A DNA stretch of 39,554 nucleotides, taken from NCBI GenBank assembly GCA_025963675.1, contig JAOQAJ010000143.1, positions 1 through 39,554 on the forward strand, given 5' to 3'. The position numbers were made by a program, and so were the translations under genes. The DNA is from Segetibacter sp. Lineage in GTDB: Bacteria > Bacteroidota > Bacteroidia > Chitinophagales > Chitinophagaceae. Shown here in pieces: positions 28,400 through 37,583 of this stretch. Below the pieces are notes generated by a model. That model worked only from the letters and a program-made list of their open reading frames with translations. It searched no databases and was not told the DNA's origin. How positions within the stretch are numbered: position 1 is the first letter of the stretch; every line of letters starts with the position of its first letter.

Positions 28400-28652
28400 G
28401 AAGCTGTCTGGTTTTTTTTGTTACCAGCGGAAGTAATTCTATTGAGCTTGCTTGCGATGAATCGGAATGTTTATCTTCAAATCTTCAGGCAACTTCTAAA
28501 CCGTGATCCAAATACTTTTCTAAAAAAAGAGACAACTTCTAAAAGAAGGGTTCTTTTTTCTTTGATCACCTTTACTATTACTATTTTCAGCCTTACCCTA
28601 AACAGCATGCATCAATTAAAGCCGCAGTAAGGAATGCCTAATTATAATTTTA

Positions 28653-29057
28653 CTACTCTTTAATGTTTAGCTGGCCATTGCAAAGTTTTTGCACAATAAT
28701 CTTCAACTCCTTAAACGACTTTGGTTTTACAAAGTAGTAGTTTGCTCCGTTACCTAAACAATAATCAATATCAGCTTTATTACCGGAAGTAGATAATATT
28801 ACAATCGGTACTCCGTTGTATTTATTCTCCTTTCTAATTTCGTTTAAACATTCTTTGCCCGTTTTACGTGGCATATTTAAATCAAGAAAGATAGCATCTG
28901 CTGTAGAAATTTTATTTAAGAGACTTATCAATTTCACTCCATCGGTAGCGACGGTTATTTTAATATCCGGACAAATTTCATCGACGGCAGATTGAAACAT
29001 TTCTACATCATCCGCATCATCGTCCGCCAGGAGAATATGTTTAATAGGGAAGGGCAT
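28653..29057 (-). CDS. Single-domain response regulator (Rcp1-like)
   Basis: HILLADDDADDVEMFQSAV...AIFLDLNMPRKTGKECLNEIR...VILSTSGNKADIDYCLGNGANYYFVKPKSF. Confidence 0.93.
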   Translation of the reverse strand: MPFPIKHILLADDDADDVEMFQSAVDEICPDIKITVATDGVKLISLLNKISTADAIFLDLNMPRKTGKECLNEIRKENKYNGVPIVILSTSGNKADIDYCLGNGANYYFVKPKSFKELKIIVQKLCNGQLNIKE

Positions 29058-29175
29058 AAAAACTATTAATGCTGTCCAATAAAAGACAACCGCCCTATAA
29101 TATTACAGCTTATAAAATGAAATATGAGACTTATTTATATTACCACGATACGCGTTTAAACATATTCGAAGAGAT

Positions 29176-29484
29176 GTGAATATTAAAAGGTACCTTAAGT
29201 TGATGAAAGAATATTTTGTCGCAACAATAAAAGGGAGATTGTTCGAAATTAAGAGGATTTCAACTTCAAATTTCGGTACGTGGTATAGTATATCAGTTAT
29301 CCTGGATGAAGAGGTAGTACAATATAATATGAGTAACACTTCCGGAGGCTTATGGAAAATTATAACACAGCGACTTCCGTCAGTAATCTATATTTTCGAA
29401 CGTGAGTTGTGTGATTTAATAGAAAAGAATGAGAAGAATGAAAAGCACACAGGCTACCATCCGAGGTTTGGATTGGCGATATAA
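29176..29484 (+). CDS. Hypothetical protein
   Basis: 102-aa ORF MNIKRYLKLMKEYFVATIKGRLFEIKRISTSNFGTWYSISVILDEEVVQYNMSNTSGGLWKII. Confidence 0.5.
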   Translation: MNIKRYLKLMKEYFVATIKGRLFEIKRISTSNFGTWYSISVILDEEVVQYNMSNTSGGLWKIITQRLPSVIYIFERELCDLIEKNEKNEKHTGYHPRFGLAI

Positions 29485-29740
29485 GTGGATGAGAGGAGGA
29501 TAGAGTCGAATAAAACCAGGTTACATAACTAAAATGTTTTTAGTAATATTTAGGTAAAGTATAGAAGTCTCTACTCTATGTGCATTTTAAAATCCCCCCT
29601 TCTTTTGTACAAATTTCCTGGTTGGCCTATCGTTAACCTTACCCCCACTACTCTTCATGCTCCCGAATGACGATGAAGGCCGAATAGGTTTCCTGAAGTC
29701 CTCTCTATTTCGAAATCTTGCCATTTACCGGCTTTGGTTC

Positions 29741-29759
29741 ATTGGTACTCGATACCAAT
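29741..29759. promoter_or_regulatory. Operator-like inverted repeat upstream of GH130 gene
   Basis: ATTGGTA-CTCGA-TACCAAT perfect dyad about 92 bp before the start at 29851. Confidence 0.4.
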
Positions 29760-29850
29760 CATTCTATTTAAATTCATAAAAAACCGGCATTCATTTTATT
29801 AAAAAGTGTTACAGATGTTATTAACCTACCTTTAATAATTATCTATACAA

Positions 29851-31311
29851 ATGTCTTTATCGGTTACCCGTCTCAACGTTAGGCTCAATCCAGACTATAA
29901 AAAAGTTATTCCCAGGTTTTTTAATACCGGTGATGCTCGTTCCCAAATTCTTATTAACCGGATATTGGAGATGCAGGAGAATGAGGCAACTACTTTATTA
30001 CACCAGGTTTTTTACGAGTTCTCAATAAGCTATAAGAATATTGACGAAATATTTATAAAGCATTTTAAACAAATAAGACACCTGTTAAAAGAGGAAGAGC
30101 AGCTCACCTTATCTGAAGATAAAAAACTGCTTATTGGTGCCTATTTTACAATGGAGTATTCTATCGAAGCAGCCGCTTTGTTTAATCCTTCCATAGTAGA
30201 AGATCCGGACCAGCGTGGTGCAGGTATCGGGCAAAAAAAAGTGATTGTAAGTTTCAGGGCAACTGGTGAAAGTCATATTTCCTCTATTGTTTTTAGACAA
30301 GGGTTATTGGATGAAGATGCCGTAATTCATTTTGAAACATCAGGAAAGTTTATCAGGGAGGGGCTTGTAACACAACAAAAAAAAGACAACAAAGCAGACT
30401 TCAAAGATCTGTTAGGACAAATGGTATTGCCGAAGGGTTTATATGCAATTATCGTAGATCAGTTAAAAGAGGAGTTTTCTTATAAAGAAATCGAGTCGGT
30501 TTTAAAAAATGCATTGCTTAGCGTGGAGTCACCAACTGAGAAAAAGAAGATCAAGATCGACATTCTCCGTATGGCGAATACAAATTACGAGTTGCACTTC
30601 CCCGTTGACTCGCTTTTATCAGAGCGGGTTATTTTTCCGGTAACGAGAGCTGAGAAAAATGGAATAGAGGATGCGAGATTTGTACAATTTGCAGAAGACG
30701 ATGGTTCGCTCACCTATTACGCAACATATACCGCTTATGATGGTTCTTTTATTTTACCTCAATTAATAACAACCACCGATTTTCTCCACTTTAAAATTGC
30801 TCCCCTTCACGGCAAAGCTGCTGTCAATAAAAACCTTGCTTTATTCCCCCGCAAGATCAATGGGCAATATGCAATGCTCTCACGCATAGACAACATCAAT
30901 AACTATATCATGTTTTCTGATGATATTTTTGTATGGGAAGAAGCCACATTGTTGCAACGGCCAAAATATCCGTGGGAATTTATACAAATAGGCAATGCAG
31001 GTTCACCGATTGAAACAAGCAAGGGGTGGCTGGTTATAACTCATGGAGTAGGTGCGATGCGTAAATATTGTTTAGGTGCAAGTTTGTTTGACCTAAACAA
31101 TCCTACTATAGAATTGGGACGTTTGAAAGAACCATTATTGGTACCTAATGAAGATGAGAGAGATGGTTATGTGCCCAATGTGGTTTATTCCTGTGGTTCA
31201 ATTATTCATGCGGATAGGTTATTCATCCCTTATGCAGTTTCTGATCATGCTTCATCCTTTGCAACTGTTCCGCTTCAGGAATTGTTGGATGAGATAATGA
31301 GGAAAAGTTAA
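29851..31311 (+). CDS. Glycoside hydrolase/phosphorylase family 130 with N-terminal extension
   Basis: AALFNPSIVEDPD, VTRAEKNGIEDARFVQFAEDDG (GH130 G-x-E-D catalytic Asp motif), NKNLALFPRKINGQYAMLSRID, IQIGNAGSPIETSKGWLVITHGVG, GYVPNVVYSCGSIIHADRLFIPYAVSDHAS. Confidence 0.88.
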   Translation: MSLSVTRLNVRLNPDYKKVIPRFFNTGDARSQILINRILEMQENEATTLLHQVFYEFSISYKNIDEIFIKHFKQIRHLLKEEEQLTLSEDKKLLIGAYFTMEYSIEAAALFNPSIVEDPDQRGAGIGQKKVIVSFRATGESHISSIVFRQGLLDEDAVIHFETSGKFIREGLVTQQKKDNKADFKDLLGQMVLPKGLYAIIVDQLKEEFSYKEIESVLKNALLSVESPTEKKKIKIDILRMANTNYELHFPVDSLLSERVIFPVTRAEKNGIEDARFVQFAEDDGSLTYYATYTAYDGSFILPQLITTTDFLHFKIAPLHGKAAVNKNLALFPRKINGQYAMLSRIDNINNYIMFSDDIFVWEEATLLQRPKYPWEFIQIGNAGSPIETSKGWLVITHGVGAMRKYCLGASLFDLNNPTIELGRLKEPLLVPNEDERDGYVPNVVYSCGSIIHADRLFIPYAVSDHASSFATVPLQELLDEIMRKS

Positions 31312-31348
31312 AGCAGGCAGAGGTCTTGTTCTGGTAGATCCAGGGAGA

Positions 31349-31774
31349 TTATTCATATTCACTTGGCGCTATACATTCCTGCCAATACTCAATTATTTTT
31401 TTAATTGTGCGTTCTAAATGGTCTGTTGTGTTAGGCTTAATAAAAAACCCTTGTACAGACATAGCATAAGCATCTATAACCGATTTTTTATTAGCGCCAG
31501 TTGTAAAAAACAGGTAAGGGATACACTTTGTTTGTAATAGTTCATTGGTAAATACTTTGCTCCTTAGTTCAAATCCATTCATCTTTGGCATATTGATATC
31601 GGAGAGAATAAGAAAAGGTTTTACATCTGTTCTATTTATAAATTCAAGCGCTTCATTGCCGTCGATAAAATAGACCACTTCATTTTCGTAACGCAGCTTT
31701 TTAAATATTTCTACTAACATTTCCTGGTCATCTAAATCATCTTCTATCACTATAATTGGTCCTGACTTATTCAT
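31349..31774 (-). CDS. Single-domain response regulator (CheY-like)
   Basis: IIVIEDDLDDQEMLVEIFKKLRYENEVVYF...LILSDINMPKMNGFELRSKVF...FFTTGANKKSVIDAYAMSVQGFFIKPNT. Confidence 0.92.
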   Translation of the reverse strand: MNKSGPIIVIEDDLDDQEMLVEIFKKLRYENEVVYFIDGNEALEFINRTDVKPFLILSDINMPKMNGFELRSKVFTNELLQTKCIPYLFFTTGANKKSVIDAYAMSVQGFFIKPNTTDHLERTIKKIIEYWQECIAPSEYE

Positions 31775-31936
31775 AAAATAATTAATTAATAATCTTCTTT
31801 ATCATATTCACAACGAGCACTTTTATGTTGTTGAATTTGATAACAATAGTTGTCGAAATTCCTTAGAAGCTCCTTTAGCTTATAAGTTATCTAATAGTCG
31901 GCTAAGTGTATTACCTGGTTGAAAAAAACAGTTCAA

Positions 31937-32956
31937 TTAAATACTGTTCGATTTCCTAACTACCTGCTCATACAATTTAAGATAGTTTAACGCCATCACC
32001 TCACTGCTAAATTTTTCCATAGCATGCGCACGGCATTCACACCTTTTTATAGAAGCTATCTTTTCAACTGCAAGAATTGCTTCTTCAATAGTATTCACTA
32101 AAAACCCGGTTTTGCCATCAACAATCAATTCTTTCATCGAGCCCCTGTTGAAGGCGATTACAGGTGTTCCACACATCATCGCTTCTGCTACGCTTAGCCC
32201 GAATGGTTCTTCAAAACTAATGGGATGTAGTAGTGCAATTGCATCTCCCAGTAATTGGCTGCGTTGTTCAGGTCCTGCATTACCCATATAGATGACAGAG
32301 GATTCGTTTAGATAAGGAGCAACTTTTTCATCGAAGTAGGATTGCTCTTGTATAAGACCGCAAAGGATAAGTTTTCTATTTGATTGAATCGCTATCTGAA
32401 TAGCTTCATAAGCTCCTTTATGTGGATGAATTCTGCCAAAATATAACAGGTAATCACCCTTTCCCTGCCCGAATTCAAACTGTTGCTCGTCTAAGCCATT
32501 GTAAACAGTATCAAGGTATTTTAGATCAGGATGCCTGTCGCTATTGCTGATAGAAACATACGAAGTGTGTGGGTTATATTTTTTATAAACGGGAACAATT
32601 TGTGGTGATGAAAAACCATGTATCGTTGTTATGACGGGAGTACGGATTAAACCTGAATAAGTAAGGGGAAGAAAATCGAAGTGATTGTGAATGATATCAA
32701 ACTTTTGAGCCTGTTCCATTATATTGGAGATATGCAGGCATTCAATAACTTTCGCATCCCCCGGAAATTCTCCTAGTGGCTTTTCCCTTATAGATTTCAG
32801 TTTAGCCGTAGTGATAGAATCTCCTGTTGCAAACAACGTTACATCTAACCCTTGCTTTACCAATCCTTCTGTTAATACAGAAGCTACCTGTTCCCACGGA
32901 CCATAATTGCGCGGCGGAGTGCGCCAGGTAACAGGAGCTAAAATGGCTACTCTCAT
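31937..32956 (-). CDS. Glycosyltransferase family 4 (start preferred at 32956)
   Basis: MRVAILAPVTWRTPPRNYGPWEQVASVLTEGL; LLYFGRIHPHKGAYEAIQIA; HPISFEEPFGLSVAEAMMCGTPVIAFNRGSMKELIVDGKTGFLV. ATGA overlap (32953-32956) with the upstream gene's stop. Confidence 0.93.
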   Translation of the reverse strand: MRVAILAPVTWRTPPRNYGPWEQVASVLTEGLVKQGLDVTLFATGDSITTAKLKSIREKPLGEFPGDAKVIECLHISNIMEQAQKFDIIHNHFDFLPLTYSGLIRTPVITTIHGFSSPQIVPVYKKYNPHTSYVSISNSDRHPDLKYLDTVYNGLDEQQFEFGQGKGDYLLYFGRIHPHKGAYEAIQIAIQSNRKLILCGLIQEQSYFDEKVAPYLNESSVIYMGNAGPEQRSQLLGDAIALLHPISFEEPFGLSVAEAMMCGTPVIAFNRGSMKELIVDGKTGFLVNTIEEAILAVEKIASIKRCECRAHAMEKFSSEVMALNYLKLYEQVVRKSNSI

Positions 32957-34038
32957 TCTGCAATTGCCGCTGCTACTACCATATGTGAAATCCAATATGC
33001 CAAAGTGCTTTCTGCGCCCTGGTTTAGGTTAATGCCTTCGCTATGTAATCCATCCGCACATCCACCCGTGCTTGCATCGTACAAAGGCAGCCCCAGATCG
33101 TTAGTACCAAGAAACCATTGATAACTCTGGTACATACGGCTTAAGTATTTCTTGTTGCGGGTAACTCTAAAAGCTTGTTGATAAAAAAGAACCATTGCCA
33201 TTGCATCAATACCCTGTTGATCAAATCGTGCTGCGGCGCTTCCACGCCTAAGCCAGCCCTCGTTTCCGATAGGGCTTAAAATACCATAGTGAAACACCTT
33301 CGACTCCAGAAAACGCATAGCCTCTAAAGCGATAGTCAAATAGTTTTCATCACTTGAAACCTCATAGGCATTTAATAAAGCGAGGGGTAATATTGCGTTG
33401 TCATAGGTAAGAACCGGTTCGAACCAGTGCCACTTATTTTCTTTATTTTCTTCATACATCCCCACCATTTTATTGGCAAGTTTTATCACAAGATCTCTTT
33501 TCACATCGTCGGGATAATTGTATTTAATATATTGGCACAGGCCGACAATAGAATTAGCAATGCCGCGTACAGAAACAAGCTGGTCTATATGCCTGTATGC
33601 TTTGGAAAATATTTCCGCACCTGTTTTACTAAGCAGGTGGGAAGGAGCTTCATTAACGAGAAATCCAAGGGCCAAAATTGTGCGGCCAAAGGAGTCTTCA
33701 GACCCCCGTTCTTCATGCGCAACTTTAGTATAGCTCATAAAATTCTTAAACTCGCCATTCTCCGTCTGCATGTAGTGAATAAAGCTTAAGTATACCTGCA
33801 GAAGTGGTAATACAGTCGGATTTTGTTTATCCTTGCACGCCCATACAGCTAATAATAAGGCCCTTGCATTATCATCTATACAATATCCTTCTTTGCGATT
33901 TGGTATGTTGAATATGGCATGTTGTATAATACCGGTATCATCTGTCAGGCTTTTGATGTGAGAGAAATTAAATTCCGGCAAGTCTTTATTCTTTAGAACA
34001 CGCGGGTTTGAATAAAGTAATACCTCTGCTGTTTCCAT
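32953..34038 (-). CDS. (alpha/alpha)6-barrel (six-hairpin glycosidase-like) protein
   Basis: IPNRKEGYCIDDNARALLLAVWACKD...ERGSEDSFGRTILALGFLVNE...WHWFEPVLTYDNAILPLALLNAYEVS...GWLRRGSAAARFDQQGIDAMAMVLFY; Trp/acidic helix-pair pattern of such folds. Confidence 0.75.
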   Translation of the reverse strand: METAEVLLYSNPRVLKNKDLPEFNFSHIKSLTDDTGIIQHAIFNIPNRKEGYCIDDNARALLLAVWACKDKQNPTVLPLLQVYLSFIHYMQTENGEFKNFMSYTKVAHEERGSEDSFGRTILALGFLVNEAPSHLLSKTGAEIFSKAYRHIDQLVSVRGIANSIVGLCQYIKYNYPDDVKRDLVIKLANKMVGMYEENKENKWHWFEPVLTYDNAILPLALLNAYEVSSDENYLTIALEAMRFLESKVFHYGILSPIGNEGWLRRGSAAARFDQQGIDAMAMVLFYQQAFRVTRNKKYLSRMYQSYQWFLGTNDLGLPLYDASTGGCADGLHSEGINLNQGAESTLAYWISHMVVAAAIAE

Positions 34039-34294
34039 AAATTTTGTTTTAATACTTATTGCAATATTGTAATTGTCTTAAGAGTCGCCTCTTAACCCAA
34101 GTTTTTATTTGGCAACCTTCATCAACTCTTTGTGTATCTCAGGTTGTGTCAACTCGAACATCCCGACAGTTGTTTCCGGACACTTGTACAGTTATTTTAT
34201 ATTCGTCATTGATAAGAAAAAAAGACAGCTTACCTGTTTATGACTGCTTGTCAATTGGTAAGTAAGATTGCTCGCGCTCCCTTTTTGCAATCAC

Positions 34295-34318
34295 GTACAA
34301 GAGTGCGACGCAACGATG
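34295..34318 (+). repeat. Core copy of dispersed intergenic repeat
   Basis: GTACAAGAGTGCGACGCAACGATG; matches 12526-12545 (minus) and 20588-20611 (minus). Confidence 0.7.
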
Positions 34319-34364
34319 TTTATAGTAGCACATCCGCCCGGCTCATAAAAGCAATTAATGTTTT

Positions 34365-35567
34365 CTAGTTAACGTATTGATTGGTTAACCCAGGTGTAAA
34401 TAAGGGAACTTCCAAAATGTTTAGAAATAAATTGGTATGCTTTTGACCTACTTTTTCCCACGTTGTATTCCTCGTTTTAAGGAAAGCGTTATTACTCATT
34501 TCTTTTTTCAGTTCAGGGTTTTTAAGAATCCTGATTGCATGTTCCGCAAGTTCATGATCCTTACCCTGGGTTAGAATGACGCCTGTTCTTTCATCCAGCA
34601 TTTCCTTTGCTAAAACAAATGAATTTGAAATGATCGGGCACCCGGCACTCATTGCATATAAGAACGTACCACTAACTGCCTGGTTGGGATCTTTTGAAGT
34701 AAAGAGGTATATATCCGTCAGGGTTAAATATTCCATCAGTTTTTTTGTAGGAACATATTCATTAATTAGTCTTACGTTTTCTTCAAGTCCATTATCAACT
34801 ATTAGTTGCTGTAAATAGTTGCGGTATTTTTCTCCTTCCTCCTCTAATAAATTAGGATGCGTTTGACCCAGAACAATATAAACGGCATCAGGAAAACTTT
34901 CACTAATTTCTTTCATAGCTAAGATGCCCTTTTCGATTCCTTTGTTAGGGCTCAACAGGCCAAATGTGGTAAGCACATGTTTATTGTTGAGATTGTATTT
35001 AAGTTTTAACTCGTCACTATGTCTTGTGCTGTTTGCGTGCGTCCCGTGCGGTATTATGATTACTTTATCGGAACCTAACTGGTAGTCTTCCTTCAGTATC
35101 CTCGCAGAGTTTTTAGTCATCACAATAACTCTATCAGCAAGCAATCCTATTGCCTGAACGATGTGTAACATTTTTACCGCAGGAGCAGGAAGCACCGTAT
35201 GAAAACGAATGATGAAAGGCTTTTCAATCAATGATAAAAAGCCAAGTAAATATTCACCCAGTTCCCCACCGAATAAACCAAACTCGTGTTCTATACAAAG
35301 AAGTTTAATAGTAGGATCTTTGTTAATGTTCTTGGCGGTTTCAAGACACGAATCCAGTAGGTGCCCGTCCATTACCATAGTAACCGGTGATTCATATAGC
35401 TTGAAATTCCTTTTTTTATCGAGAGCGCAAATATTAATAACCATTTCTTTCGCTATTTCGTTGTCAATGGCATTTACGAGATCCTGGGTAAAGCTGGCAA
35501 TTCCACATTTGCGTGGTGGGAAAGTACTTATAAAGAGAATCTTAGATTGCAGACCGGATGTAGCCAT
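34365..35567 (-). CDS. Glycosyltransferase family 4
   Basis: ILFISTFPPRKCGIASFTQDLVNAI; HVLTTFGLLSPNKGIEKGILAM; DIYLFTSKDPNQAVSGTFLYAMSAGCPIISNSFVLAKEML. Confidence 0.92.
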   Translation of the reverse strand: MATSGLQSKILFISTFPPRKCGIASFTQDLVNAIDNEIAKEMVINICALDKKRNFKLYESPVTMVMDGHLLDSCLETAKNINKDPTIKLLCIEHEFGLFGGELGEYLLGFLSLIEKPFIIRFHTVLPAPAVKMLHIVQAIGLLADRVIVMTKNSARILKEDYQLGSDKVIIIPHGTHANSTRHSDELKLKYNLNNKHVLTTFGLLSPNKGIEKGILAMKEISESFPDAVYIVLGQTHPNLLEEEGEKYRNYLQQLIVDNGLEENVRLINEYVPTKKLMEYLTLTDIYLFTSKDPNQAVSGTFLYAMSAGCPIISNSFVLAKEMLDERTGVILTQGKDHELAEHAIRILKNPELKKEMSNNAFLKTRNTTWEKVGQKHTNLFLNILEVPLFTPGLTNQYVN

Positions 35568-36153
35568 GGTTGTAATTTATTAATGTGTTAAAAAGAGTAA
35601 AAGCATAGGTAGATGACCTACAACCTGTACATTTTAAAATTTACAGTCTGTGTGCAAAACAGAATTATAGAGAAAGTGAGAATTGTTTATAAGCAGATAT
35701 AAACAGGACTATTTGATATGGCAAAACAACCTTAAAAGCAATTAAAGATAGGTCATTTAAGCGGTGGTGATGGTTAAAGTTTAGAGCGGCTTATTCTTTA
35801 CGTGTAATAAAATCTTCTTTACAGATGTATGTTGACGCCACTGGTTGTAGTACGGTCGCTTATATCTTAGTGATGACGACAAGGCAGGTGAACCGGGTCT
35901 AGCCTTCCGGTTTGTGTTACAGGTAAAAAGATTGAACGTGTTGCAAGCCCAGGACAATGACTGGTAACCCGATTATTTGCTGATGCACCATGCCATTTTA
36001 TTTTTTGCGGACGGAACACGAACAAATGGGAAACGTGATTTGCCCCAAATATTAAATTCATTCCTGCTACGTTCAAGTAAATTGCCAAAGAAATAATTTA
36101 GATTGATCATAGGAACGGATAAAGCGATCCGCTGAATTTTAATCATCAAAAAA

Positions 36154-37515
36154 ATGAAACATCATATAGGGTTATTTATTGCCGTTTTAGTTTTAATGGG
36201 AACGGTAGCCACTTCATTGGCTCAAACGTCTACTGCCCTACCCTACCCGCCACAATACGGCAAACCATTTAAGTACGTTCCTGATCGTCGCGACGTTACT
36301 ATGTACCAGGTCAACATGCGTTCATTTAGCGCAAAAGGAGATTTCAAGGCGGTTATTGACCGTTTGGATTCAATCAAAGCCTTAGGTGTAAATGTTATTT
36401 ACCTGATGCCGGTTTTTCCTGTCGGCGTGCTTAAGTCTGTCAATTCACCGTATGCTACAAAGGATTATGACGAGGTGGGGAGTGAATTTGGAACCCTGGA
36501 GGATTTGCGTACCCTTGTAGATAAAGCTCATAAGCTGAAAATTGCAGTCTTGATGGACATCGTTGCTAATCATACTTCATGGGACCATCCCTGGATTGCT
36601 AACAAAAATTGGTACCTACAGGACTCTGCAGGTAATATAAAATACCCTAGAAATTGGAGAGACGTAGCTCAATTAAATTTTAATAACGATGACTTACGTT
36701 TAGCCCTAATAAAGTCGATGAAATCGTGGGTATATAAAGCTAATATTGATGGCTTTCGTTGTGACTATGCCGATGGCCCCCCGGTGGATTTTTGGAAACA
36801 GGCAATTGATACACTAAAAAACATTTCGACACATAAACTTTTATTGCTTGCTGAGGGAAGCCGGCCTGAACATTTTGAAGTTGGCTTCGACTATAATTTT
36901 GGTTTTAGCTTTTTTGGCAATTTAAAAAGTATTTATAAAAATAACAGGTCAGTCAGGTCGATTGATACTGTAAACCTGAGGGACTATAAAGGGACGATTT
37001 CTGAGGGACAGGGGATGGTTAGATATCTCACTAATCATGACGTAAATAGTTCAGACGGCACGCCATTAGATCTGTTTGGAGGCAAAAAAGGGTCTATGGC
37101 AGCTTTTGTAGTTGTTGCATATATGAAAGGCGTTCCAATGATTTATAACGGGCAGGAAATAGGAACGCCATTTCGATTGGTCTTTCCCTTTAAGAGCACC
37201 CCGGTAAATTGGACTCTTGATAATCCGGATGTAACAGCTGAATATAAAAAGATAATCGCTTTTAGGAACAAAAGTAAAGCTATCAGAAGAGGACGATTAA
37301 ATTCCTATAGCAGTGATGACGTGTGCGTCTTTACCAAGGAAATTGGATCAGAGAAGGTCCTGGTAATTTCAAACCTAAGGGATAAATCAGTTACCTATAA
37401 TATTCCTTCCGCCTTTGTCAATACTACATGGAAAGATGTTTTTACAGGTACGAAAACCACGTTAAATACCGAAATCAAACTGGAGCCTTATCAATATTTG
37501 GTTTTTAAAAAATAA
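36154..37515 (+). CDS. Secreted alpha-amylase family protein (GH13)
   Basis: Signal peptide; conserved regions VLMDIVANHTSWDHPW, GFRCDYADGPPVDFWK, LLLLAEGSRPE, VRYLTNHDVNSSDG. Confidence 0.94.
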   Translation: MKHHIGLFIAVLVLMGTVATSLAQTSTALPYPPQYGKPFKYVPDRRDVTMYQVNMRSFSAKGDFKAVIDRLDSIKALGVNVIYLMPVFPVGVLKSVNSPYATKDYDEVGSEFGTLEDLRTLVDKAHKLKIAVLMDIVANHTSWDHPWIANKNWYLQDSAGNIKYPRNWRDVAQLNFNNDDLRLALIKSMKSWVYKANIDGFRCDYADGPPVDFWKQAIDTLKNISTHKLLLLAEGSRPEHFEVGFDYNFGFSFFGNLKSIYKNNRSVRSIDTVNLRDYKGTISEGQGMVRYLTNHDVNSSDGTPLDLFGGKKGSMAAFVVVAYMKGVPMIYNGQEIGTPFRLVFPFKSTPVNWTLDNPDVTAEYKKIIAFRNKSKAIRRGRLNSYSSDDVCVFTKEIGSEKVLVISNLRDKSVTYNIPSAFVNTTWKDVFTGTKTTLNTEIKLEPYQYLVFKK

Positions 37516-37583
37516 CGACCTGCATTGGAAACAAATAAATTGCCAGAAAAATGGCTAGAACAATTTTTTCACTGGCGAACATT

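Noticed and set aside
35867-36088. 73-aa minus ORF in the gap between GT4 and amylase
   Set aside because: Atypical composition, no plausible ribosome site or family; likely chance ORF.
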